In this document: positions 11,086-22,383 of the stretch, in pieces
Layout of the letters: the number at the start of each line of letters is the position of its first letter
How positions within the stretch are numbered: position 1 is the first letter of the stretch
Assembly: GCA_944472135.2 (NCBI GenBank)
Contig: OX235265.1
Span: 88,072,984-88,136,983, forward strand
DNA length: 64,000 nt
Origin: Trichobilharzia regenti
Taxonomy: Eukaryota > Platyhelminthes > Trematoda > Strigeidida > Schistosomatidae
Reading direction: 5' to 3'
Made by a program: the position numbers and the translations under genes
Notes under the pieces: model-generated
What the model saw: only the letters and a program-made list of their open reading frames with translations
Database searches by the model: none
What the model was told of the DNA's origin: nothing

Positions 11086-11364
11086 GAAGAGCATTACGAA
11101 ATTTTCACACATACACTAAACTACTTTGTTCCTGTATTTCCATCATTTCTTTTCACTAACAAACTAAAATTATGACTCAAACAGTGTACTAAAGTAGTAG
11201 TGGTAGTGAGCAAATGGTCAGTATTCAGTTATCGATATTTAAATTAGGTAAATAAAACTTAGACTTATTAGACAGGTTTATCCGACTAAACACACACACA
11301 GTGATATGGTGTCAACCATTGCAATGCATTCACTTGCATGTAATTCCACGGTGAGATAGGATGT

Positions 11365-11450
11365 GGTGGTGTGGCTCACTGGTGGTCTAAGCGCTCGATT
11401 TCTAACTAGTAGGTCACGGGTTGAAATCCCGCTCCACAAACCAAGGTTTC
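11365..11450 (+). repeat. tRNA-like sequence (SINE head or tRNA pseudogene)
   Basis: 'TGGCTCACTGGTGGTCTAAG' carries an A-box-like motif and 'ACGGGTTGAAATCCCGC' a B-box with a perfect T-arm stem. The order resembles a leucine-type tRNA, but no good anticodon stem or CCA-proximal acceptor stem was found, so it is not called as a functional tRNA gene. Confidence 0.45.
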
Positions 11451-11649
11451 ACTAGCCCTCCCAAGACAATAAATGTATATCATTGCCAAGTTCATGGAAC
11501 CGCAAGTGACTGCAATATCACAGAGTAAAAGTATTAAAAGGTAATATAATTAGGGAGACAGAAGAGTTGATTACCGAATCTTTCGTTATCGAATCAACAC
11601 CAAACACGTGCAATAGAAGTGCTGCAAAGGCTGTACCAGACATATAGAA

Positions 11650-11835
11650 AATTGGTATTAGATGGCTGGAGGGAATCGGTTTCCTGCTAGTTGGCACTCG
11701 TCAGCAGAGCGTACCTGCAAACTAGAAGGAACTCATGTCCCTTCTGAGATTCAAACCTGCATCATCCAGTGGCTGCACTCAGAGACTTTACTACTGAGCT
11801 ATTCGGGCTCGCGACTGACCTCCTGTACGACAGTA
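11650..11835 (-). mobile_element. tRNA-derived SINE, family M
   Basis: The minus strand begins GCCCGAATAGCTCAGTAGTA (A-box-like) and has GCAGGTTTGAATCTCAGAAG (B-box-like), then a body ending 'cctccagccatctaatacca'. Relatives are at 14885-15090 and 28133-28235. Confidence 0.6.
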
Positions 11836-12210
11836 TTGGATATTTTTGATTGGACAGCAATCAGTAACTAGTATAATGTATTTATTCCTATCTTTGGTGC
11901 AGACTGAATTCTATCAGTCAAGTTTGCAATGTGGCCGCCATGCTAAGTGGTTCGCCATCACGGTGCACTGTGAATTGTTGATATTAGATGGGCTATTCGG
12001 GTTTCATGCCAACTAGCAATTAAATCAAACAGCTCATAAAACACAACCAAATCAAAATTCTACCACAGTGCCGAAATCCCACTACAACAATGAAATGAAC
12101 ATTGAGGATTTTACGGATGCACATTGAAGATTTAACTAAATTTAAGTTTTTTTTTAAATGCATACACTCACTTTTAATCGCCATTTTTACAACAAACTAT
12201 ATATACTACT

Positions 12211-12300
12211 AATTTGGTGACGTGAGTAGTTGCATACGCCACCCACATCAACCAGTAGTGTTTGCTAGCCAGCTAAATCAAGGTGATCTTAAACACCACA
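12211..12300 (-). mobile_element. MITE-related fragment
   Basis: 'gtgagtagttgcatacgccacc', 'accagtagtgtttgctagccag' and 'aatcaaggtgatct' follow the same order as the reverse complement of 9840-9949. The rest up to 12465 differs, ending in 'ggttggtggtgagtggtata', which resembles the other MITE terminus. Confidence 0.45.
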
Positions 12301-12539
12301 GGTTTATTTCGCTCGTTCGGTGCTGAGTTATTTCAGAGCTGTACCCTGGGGTTTGTCTCAGCTCAGAGAGCTGAATCAATTCGAACCACTCAATTTCCGG
12401 CTAATTGCTACTTGAGGTGGACTGGTTGGTGGTGAGTGGTATATACAATCAGTAGTATGCAGTTTGATGCGAATATACTTGCTTTCTTGACTACCCACCC
12501 ATTATTTATGGTATCAAGCAGATCATATATTTGTTACAA

Positions 12540-12715
12540 AGTTAATCACGGATTGGCATGAGTTAGAGAACCATTGAAAACTAGGCAGTACTGGATGCCA
12601 GTTTCACTCTATTTTGGGACTCTTCGGCAGTATGCATCCACCGGGGTTCGAACCCAGAACTTTCTGGCTACAAGGAGACCATTCATCCAATGAGACGAAA
12701 TCTAATGACCACCTG
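12540..12715 (-). mobile_element. Alpha SINE
   Basis: Minus-strand copy with a B-box-like GGGTTCGAACCC (plus-strand view at 12643-12654) and a hammerhead-like segment (minus CCGAAGAGTCCCAAAATAG). Lies in opposite orientation to the copy at 12770-12975. Confidence 0.7.
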
Positions 12716-12769
12716 TCCATCATCAATTGTAACATCTGACAATTCGTAATACATATATATGGATAAACC

Positions 12770-12975
12770 ACCAGCTATTTGGTCAGGGTTCCCAGTCGCT
12801 GAAAGGTCTACAAGCCTGCCTGCCTGCCTTATGACCAGAAGGTCCCACGTTCGACCATCAGTGGATGCATACTGCTCAGAAGTCCCAAACTAGGATGAAA
12901 CAATTGTGCAGTACTCCTAACCCACATTATCAATCCATAATCCATTTTGAAACAAATCAAATCCTGCCACAAATT
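12770..12975 (+). mobile_element. Alpha SINE
   Basis: Plus-strand copy: 'ccagaaggtcccacgttcgacc' (B-box region, degraded), 'ctcagaagtcccaaactaggatgaaac' (hammerhead-like) and the 3' part to 'aaatcctgccaca'. Forms an inverted pair with 12540-12715. Confidence 0.65.
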
Positions 12976-13019
12976 AGCTATGAATCATTTTAGTTTCCTA
13001 AGGAAACTATGAAGGAAAA

Positions 13020-14340
13020 TTACAAATTATCCTTCTAAAATTTCCAAATGAAATGGACATGAAATGTATTCAAAACAACAACAACAATAGCAACAACACT
13101 CAAAGCCAACAACACTCACCAAACTCATGAAGGACAAAAAGAGAGAGAAAAGTGAAACAACAACAACAGGCGATAGATAAAAAACAGATTTATTTACAAG
13201 ATTTAATATTGTGTGTGTATGTGTAAGTTGTATGTGTGGGAGATATGCATGTGAATGAGTAGGTGGATGAGTGAGTGGGTGAGTGCGTGCGTGTTTCTGC
13301 TCAATATGTTCCAGTGAATTGAAAAAAATTATATAGGAACACATTCACGACAATATTAACACAATAAACATTGCATAACTGTAATGAGAAAAAGAAACAT
13401 TTAATAAACTATACAATTTCATTTTTCCAAAATAAATAAATAAGGACATGAGGGACAGGATGGAGAGATGATACAAAGATGGACGGAGATATAAATGAAT
13501 CAATAATCTTATATGTACACAAATATATACACAAAACAGGACAAACAACTAAAATAAAGAGAAGGGATTTTTAACAAAATGAACTGTTCGTATTATTATT
13601 ATTATTATTAATATTATTATCTCACACATCTCTGGGTTGTGTTTTTTTTCAAAAAATCTCATTAAGGGTGATTATATCTCATTAATTTCACATCACTAAG
13701 TGTAATAATTGAAAAATAATTAATAAAACAAAACGAATAAAACAGATCAAACAGGATAGGGGAGAGAACAAGGCGAGTTACAGAAATTTAAATTTAGGCC
13801 GACAATTCAGCTTGACAACTGACTGACTGTATGTATGTATGCGCATATAGTTTAAATATTTTATGTAGGATGATTAAAACATTTTTCACAATTCCATTGG
13901 TATCTCACTGTGAATGTGCTGTTTTGTTGGTGTTTCTCTCTTTATAAGAATACACTTACTGTATATATTATCCAAGGCAAACTTTGAAGACAACAAGAAA
14001 ATAGTAGCAAAAGTATTAGTAGAAGTAATATACATTATTATTATTATTATTAATATTATTATTATAATTGTATGAAGTAAAAATATTCATAATATACTAT
14101 ATTATGTATGATAAATGATAGGGATAAAACTGATCCAGGAAGAGGATAAAGATTAACCAATAAACTGATTATACACACATTACTCGTAATAATAATAATA
14201 ATAATACTAACAATAAATGATGAGATCCCTCACGAGGACTACAGAAAAGGGACAGTGAGAGAGAGAGAGACGTATAAATAATGAGTAAGTACTGAAGAGA
14301 GAGAGAGAGATAGCAGCTGTGATAAGACAAAAAACAGTTT
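13020..14340. other. AT-rich intergenic DNA, probable NELFA 3' UTR on minus
   Basis: Holds two interrupted (TTA)n tracts (13595-13622 and 14038-14072), a GT/GAGT-rich stretch at 13210-13300 and GAGA runs at 14258-14310. The minus-strand open frames here are low-complexity artefacts. A 45-bp piece (13923-13967) matches the right part of the Merlin element at 22375-22422 in inverse orientation. Confidence 0.5.
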
Positions 14341-14558
14341 TTATTGTACATTACTTTGAAGAGGTAGATTTACAAGATTTTCAGGTGTATCAGTACGATA
14401 ACATTTAACTTTTTCATACTTGCCAGTTGAATAATCCATAGTTAGATATGTGTCTACAGCTAAATCCATTAACTGGCCAGTAGTTTGATTGAGAACACGT
14501 TCACGATATTCACTAAGACGGATACGAGTTATTTGACCAGTTTCCGGGCGTGGATTGT
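14341..14558 (-). CDS. NELFA: NELFA exon 7 (C-terminus, stop)
   Basis: Residues 1071-1142. The acceptor TTGTTTTAG joins a split GAC codon to NPRPETGQITRIRLSEYRE, which aligns with the human NELF-A end (NPCQEQGDVIQIKLSE). It ends 'TMDYSTGKYEKVKCYR' (human 'EMNYATGQWTRFKKYK') and stops at 14341-14343. An AATAAA on the minus strand overlaps the stop codon. The real poly(A) site is probably further left in the AT-rich 13.3-14.3 kb. Confidence 0.93.
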
Positions 14559-15089
14559 CTAAAACAAATAGATTTTTGTTTCGGAGATTAAAATAATAAT
14601 ACACAAACAAATAAATATATAAATATAAGAGTACATGTATATTGGTGTTGCAGAGGTCGAAATGATTGCCAACCACGCCTCACGTGATCCCGGATTGCCA
14701 CTTGTCTGACGCACTCCTGAGTCTCACGTGGTTAGTAGTAAGCCCAACAAAAAGGGAAAATCTGAGCTTTAGACTAGCACAACCCCACCCCGTGAAAATA
14801 AAACCAGCTTAGGCTTGAAGATCTAGATTCCGCTGAGGAAACACAAGAATAATTCCTATATATATATATATATATATATATGGCAACTGCTGTTATTAGA
14901 TGGTTGGAGGCAATCGGCAGGAAGCCTAGCTCGGCCTAGGTTTCGTGTTTGTTGGCACTCATCAGTTCAGTAGTAACGTCTCTGACTGTAGAACTGGGTG
15001 ACGTAGGTTCGAGGCTGCACATACGTCTTGATGACGAGTGCTAACAAGCACAAAACCTAGGTCCAAGGTCCAGAAATCCTGAATGTACC

Positions 15090-15167
<78 letters not shown>

Positions 15168-18100
15168 GAATTGATAGGCCATTAGATTCCATCCCAGCGG
15201 CTGCACGGCATATGAGCTCGCTGTCACCTGGAGGTTTTGGGTTCGGTCCCTAGCAGTGGGGTCATAGGTGTGTGTGTGTTATTCAAGAGTCACAAGCAAG
15301 GACGAAAGAGCTCTTCAGTACTCTCTATTAGTTACCAATGGTTCTCTGTAAGTAAGGTGAATTCGTAAACAATCCTCAAATCAATCACAACCCTGTAAAC
15401 GAAAGACTTGGTTGTATATTTAGAGGACATTTTTGTAAGATTGACATACTAATCCGTCATTTTACAAAAAATATTTAACACCATTTACTTACAGATACAA
15501 TTTACAATGAACCTAGGCGGTTAAAACCAGCTAAAACAGGTTTAGACCGGTTTGAACCAGTTTAAACAAACAAAACCATTGGGCTGAGGGAGAATATATA
15601 TTATAATCCGATTGGAAAACCTAGAAGTTCAACCTTATACCTAGCATTCCGGGGTACGTTATATTTGTATAAATTGTATTTTGTAAAATAAAATTGAATT
15701 GTTTTCAGCAACGCAGACCACTCTGTCTTCTATTTTCATTTTCGTGGACTGTGTGAGTCAGAAGTAGTTGGTGATGAGTACTAGTGTTGAACCCACCACA
15801 TATGGACATCATCACTACCGAGAAAACACAAAACATCCACCTCTCTACACGTGTTATCGGTTGGCTACAACGCAGTTATTTCTATTAAAACAGTAACTGA
15901 ATTAGAATCCCCCTTTTCCAAGTTTGATAAAGAACTGACTTCACTTAGGGAACCATTAAAAACCAAGGAACTTGAGGTAACATTATCCTGTTGTCAGTCA
16001 TTATTCAGCACTAGATTGATTTGCAAGGGTTTGGTTGATTTCACGTTTCATTACGAACTGGCTTCAGTTATAGAAGTGATCACTGGCAGGGCCCATCAAG
16101 TCGGGTGATGATGAAATCGGTTAGTGGTCGCACTGAATATTGTGAATTGGCGGAAGTTATTAAATGGTCAACGAACTCGCCGTGTAGTCTGAAGGTTATG
16201 GGTTCGATCCCTAGCAGTAGGGGTCATGGGCACGTGACGTTTAAGAGTCCCACAAAGGAAAGAAACACCTGTCCAATACACCTTGGTTTTCAACGATTCT
16301 CTGAGACTAGTAAATTTACTCTTTCATGAAGTGAAACACTTAAATGCTCAAGTGTAATACACAACACATTGATTTTGGCAATCAGACAAAACAATCCTAC
16401 TGTGGTGAGAGCTGGCTGTTAGTAAAAATTGGTGGACAGTAATTCACGTCAATGTTTATGTCCCCAATATTGGTCGTGAGAAAAATGAGAACAAAGGCTT
16501 TGCGTAGGCGGATGCAGTTAACATACATTTTCCGTTGACTCATTATGCTACACCGAAATGTTCGATCTCTGTTGACACGTCAGCGCCTAGTACCAACGCT
16601 TCCGAGATCTCTGAGGATTAACGTGAATTTATTTTCGGTATGAAAAGAGACAGAAGAAACATTGGTGCAGTCTGGGCTTTTGTAATCTTTTCTATAGAAT
16701 ATGTCGTATACTTCCTGTGGCTGTCAATCTTGAATTTCGACGCGTAGTTAAGAGGATAGACTCCTCGACATAGTCACATCTGCTAACTACGACGCCTTTA
16801 TCCGATCATAACAAGACAATGTTCTGATTGACTGCCAGACGTCTTACTGCTGCTTGATGTTTTCCAGACAAGATTCTACATTATGGAATTGGCGACGAAA
16901 TGCACTGGTTGGAAACACCAATTAATATCAATCTAAGCCAATCTTTTGTATCACCATTGATGAGATGTAAGTCGATTAACTGGTTGAAAAGGTTCTCAAC
17001 TGGGCCTATGTATCTGTTTTACTGTACACAAGTTTCTTCAGGACGTGGAACTTGAATCTGAGTAAGAGTGCTTCCTCCAATCTCGATGTGATTTAGCTTC
17101 ACACTTTTTTTATTACAGCTTGATTCCACACTGTATTTTTGGTACAGGTATGGAATTTTCAGCATGTGATATCGGTAGCCCAAATTTTGCAGGCCGACCA
17201 TAGATATCAGGTGTGCGTCGGCAGGCGATCGAACCCCGGACCATTTGAATGGTCGGTGAGAGTCCTAACCACTGTTAATAAGAGGTTTTCAGGAAAGCCT
17301 TAATTTTGATTGGTGGTGAGTATGATAAGTCCCAAACAAGATGAAATGCACATCCTGGATTCTACAGCTAGTCGAAGCGTCCGTACTAGGCTAGGAGGAG
17401 AAATGTCAAACAGTGACCGAGCGCATGTCACCCCCACCCCCGCCCTATTACAATCATTTAACAAGGTTCTCTCAAAAATGTTGTTCCTTATGTCTAAATG
17501 ACACTGACTGAATTATTGAATATAACCAACAATAGTTTTTAAAAACAAACAACACTAAAGTAAAACATACCTCGTGAGCCAGCAATAAAGGAAATAATCA
17601 TCGCTTTTTCAGGTCGGGTAACACGATTTGCATCTTGAAATAAGCTTTGAACAACACTCAATTGTGATTCAGTTAAACATAAATCATCTTGAATTTTGAC
17701 AGATGATAAGTTTGTAGAAGTACTACTATTACTACTACTGGTATTACTACTGACAACAATATTACCAGTAACGATGGGCGTCGAAGGCGGTTGAGAAGAT
17801 TGTACAACGTCTCCTCCTTGTGAAATTATAACACCTGAAGTCAGCTGATTCGAATTATAATTTGAAAGACTGGTTATAATAGATGCAGGAGCTATGGTAC
17901 ATGGATTTGATACATTATTATTATTACTATTACTGTTAATATTACTACTAAGGTTATTATTACCACTATTAATGCTGTTATAGGCATTCGATACTATAAC
18001 TTGACGGGTAGGAGTAATTTGCGCCGATGATGCTGATGATGATGTTGAATCTGTGGAATCCATAGGAATTTTGCTTTGATTCAACGGTTTCAATACAGCT

Positions 18101-21100
18101 ACATTGGTTGGTCTGGCTTGAGTTGTAGTCACTGTAGGCCGTGGTAATATTTGAATATAGGTTTGATTCGTTGGTGACTAGATTATCATTTTTTTAAAAA
18201 GCAAAGCAGACAGAAAGTTAAGTAATACTGGATATAAGCAAACAAAGTAGAAACAATTGAAATCAATTAACATGGGGAAACACATAAAAGTCAGGCAGCT
18301 CACTGCAGACTAGTTGATCAACAAAATAAACACAAAAAACAACGCCAAGAGGAGAATAATGATGGAACACAATCAAGAGATACTGCTCATCAGTCCGCTC
18401 CGCCCTCCTTTATAGCTGCGAGTGAGACCTAGCCATTGAGAGTGGAAGACATGAAAAGATTAGCTGTCTTTGATCATAGGTGCCTGCGTTCTATCTCCCG
18501 TGTGAAGTGGTATAATAAGGCAAGCAATATTGAGGCTAGGCGTCAGTCGAGTGCTAGGTAAGGAGGGGAAATCAATCGACGAGGCTGTGAAGTTACATAG
18601 ACTGAGATGGCTAGGACATGTGTTACATATGCCTAGTCATCGCCTTCCTCGACGGGCAATGTTGGCTGACACAGGGTCAGACTAAAAAAGAGCTAGCGGA
18701 AGGTAAACCAAAACATGGCACCAGTCAATGAAATCTACAACAGTCAGTCTAAGCCACGTAGGAAGATGTAGACTTCCTGGTTGGGGTCCTCGGGACGGTA
18801 AAAACCAATGGTTGGAAACAATTGGTGACATGGTTCAAAATCGTTCTCAATGGAGCAGATGTATCCACTCCTTGTGACTTATGATTTCAAATAAAACTGT
18901 TTTGTTCTTCGTTATTACTATGCCTTTTGTCTCATATCCCTGTTTACTGTCTCTGTTATGCATTTCTTCTACTTTCTTCCCTTGCTTTGTGTGATTTAAT
19001 TGAGTGTGGCGACTTGAACTGCCGCACATATGTGCAAAGTTTTATATCGAAAATAGACAGACAGACAGAAGAGATATGCTACACACAAAATCTCATAGTT
19101 TGTGAGAGGGCTAGGATACTTCCCAGACGATCAGACCGAACTAGATGGTTGTCTTAAGGGTCTACCTACATCCAGAGCGTTTTACCTGAAGTCTGATCCA
19201 CAAGTCAGTGGTGCAGAGCTACGGAGTTATGTTCCCATGGTTTCTGATGACTGAAACAGGTTCATGCATCACACAATCCATTCAGATTCTGGACCCTATG
19301 TACATTACAGGCTTTGGGATAAGGGTTTTCCAACTCCCCTAGGTAAAACTGGATGTCCATCAGTTCGGTTGTAAACGACAAACGTTTGTATTCATCTTTT
19401 TTTCACTTTTGTGAGGAACGCCTCTCCCCTTGCTTATCGCATGAATGCAGTGAGTAGGACTTACATGGCAGAGGTGGGCTATGAATGCATGGCCGTATGA
19501 GAGTATTTCGAGATGAGGATTGAAGTCTACTCACTCTCAGTTGTATTAGGTCATTTTAAACGAATAAATTTTTACCGTTATAACGACAAGTCTACAAATA
19601 ATCAAACCAAAAATCTGGATACGTTATGTGGTTAACACAATCTATTTGTGATAACTGGACGAGATGACTTAGAATGCACCTACAAATTAATCAACAAGGT
19701 GTTTGAAGAGACATTTAATTCACATGAGAAGAAGAATCAGGTAACAACAACATTACTTTCTTACATGTCTTGGTCACGAGAACAAACACAAGGAACCAAT
19801 CCACACAGGCTACAATACTCAGCAACAACAACAACAACAACAGCACACACAAAAGAAACAGTTTACACAGAGGTAGCACACAAACCGCACAGATATACAC
19901 AAAATCACTACACTCAATAAATAGTATGCTGACCAAAAGACCCAACAGAAAAAGAAGACAAGACCAATACTATCTACTAAATAAATTCCATGAATTGTGA
20001 TAAGCACTCTATGTCTGTCTGTTTTCGACATAGAACTTTGCACATATGTGCGACAGTTCAAGTCGCCACACTCCATGAACCACACAAATCAAGAAAACAA
20101 AGTAGAAGAAATGCATAATAGAGATAGTAGCAGAGGTGTGAGACAAAGGTAGAGTAATAACGAATAACAATATAGTTTCATTGGAAATCATAAGTCACAA
20201 GGAGTGGATGCATCTCCGCTGTCATTGGGAACGATTTTGAGTCATATGTAGGTCAAAGGCGGCTGCGTCTCCTTCGACTCCGAATCCAAGAATATAAACT
20301 GACTTCGAAAAGACACCAACATGTATTGTTTCATGTTGTCAATGGATGCAGACAATTTGACTGGAAAAATGTAGGAATTTTAAAACAGTGGAAACGCTAA
20401 ACATGCTAGAGAATTCGTAGAAGCTTAGTACACATAGGAATCAGATATCAAAAGGCGCTACTGTAGATCAAATGTATCAATTAATAAAGAGAATAAGCCA
20501 CAAGACACAAAGGATCAAATCCCCAGTCAATAAAAATGATCAATACTGATGCAAATTAACAACCAATCACGACAATACATCCAATCATATCATATTGCAT
20601 ATCCCATACTGGGCCTATCAAATATACGTTTACCACAAATTTATTGATGAACCAGCCTCCGATTGCAAGTTTTTATATTCATCATCACATAGCCTGTATT
20701 ACTTAAATATCTCCACCGCTCTCTACATACTCTGTAAAGAATAAATGCTTGGACTTTTAAGTATTCGAATTTGATATCAATTGATTATTAAATCAAGAGT
20801 ATGCTTGCTGTACAATGTAACATAACGAAAAAAAAGTATGTATAACCAACCACGTGATTTACAAGGGATATAATAGTATTCTCACTAGTAGCAATAACTG
20901 ACGTTATAATTAGTTTTTATTGATTTCTTTATGAGTTGTGTAGATGATAAAGTCTAAGAAGACATACCACTGTGTCGACACGTGAACTAACGAAACGATG
21001 ATGAATGTCACAAAAAAAAATAGTGGTATCGATTAATATAACCAGTTCGTGTTTTGAAGTGGTGTTGAAAACCAGCTCTGTCCAGTACTCCCTGAATTTT

Positions 21101-22335
21101 GATCGTTCTCTAATTTATTACTGAATTTGCAATAAAATGTATCTGATGAACACTGGTGTGGTTAAAATTAACATGTATGTGGCCGAATTAAACTTCAAAC
21201 ACCACTAACTACCAATCAGAGAACGACCTCGAATCGTCCAATGAGATTCATGCACATGAGTTCAGCGTTGTGTAGCGCTTGATTCGTTTGAAATGCATGC
21301 TCTAACGAATTTACGCTTGCAGTATTGCCTGGATTTCAAGTTGCTTGGAAAGGAGAGGATTTGTTCGTGTGGTGTTGTCATGAGTTTAAAAAGCTTTAGC
21401 AGGTCGATTGATGGATGTGTCCATCGTTGTGCAGTTTGTTTGAGACGAGTTAGTATTAGAGAAGGTAAGCTGATAATTTTAATATTTATAGGAACATTTT
21501 TTTGCTAGGTCGCATCTCTACCTAGCCCAGATATTTTATATTTGCAACTACTGGGTTTTAAAACAGCCGGTGAGAGGCACAGCTGCTGGAACCGAAAACG
21601 GCCTCGTGCCAACAGTTCATTAGTACCAGTACTGTAGAGACATCGCATCATGGAAAATGGAGAGAATTACTTCGTTGTTGGGCAGAGAAGGTATCGCCAT
21701 ACACGTGGAGGAAACTGTGTTACTGAAGAAAAATATAACCGTAGTCGTGAGCGAGCTAACAATGTTTGGGTGATCGGTTTATATGACACCTCCTTGAGGA
21801 AAGGATTCGTGGAGAGAACACCAGACAGAAAGTCAACTACTTTAATGCCTATTGTTATTAGACTTGTGAAACAGGGATCTATTGTACATACTGATGAATG
21901 GAAAGGTTATAACTCGCTGTCATCTCTTGGATATATTCATCACAGAGTGAACCATTCCAGTGATTTTGTGGATCGCATTATGGGGAAACACACAAATTCT
22001 ATAGAAGGATTTTGAGGGAGATTGAAAAATAGGTCTAGGGATATAAATGGATATCAAAAGGATCTCATTTATAGTCATTTGGATGAATATATGTACAGAG
22101 TGTGGTGTGATTTTTCTATTGACACTCCTATGCTAAACTGGGACATGTTTCTGTCACATGTTAGAAAAATATACCCTATTATAATAAAGGTTTTTTTTCC
22201 CAATGAATGAAAAACAAAACGATATTGTTTTTATTATTTTTTTCATTCATTGGGAAATGCAAAAGCCTTCATTATAATGAGTATCATATACCCGATGCCC
22301 AAATTTTTTCAAACTGTTAAAAGTGAACTTGGTTT

Positions 22336-22383
<48 letters not shown>

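Noticed and set aside
11365..11450. Functional tRNA gene
   Set aside because: A- and B-box-like motifs and a T-arm are present, but there is no complete cloverleaf. The same is true for the K, M and alpha SINE heads.
13027..13548. Membrane-like protein frames on minus next to NELFA
   Set aside because: Low-complexity (GT, GAGT and AT-rich) DNA. Composition alone gives Ser/Leu/His-rich readings, with no splice or homology support.
15092..15160. Tyr/Ile-repeat protein encoded across the (TA)n tract (also at 2520 and 22337)
   Set aside because: A translation artefact of TA dinucleotide repeats.
19648..20191. Overlapping frames on both strands around a CAA repeat
   Set aside because: Cys/Leu-rich and Gln/Asn/Thr-rich readings come from the CAA tract and a J 3' UTR in reverse.
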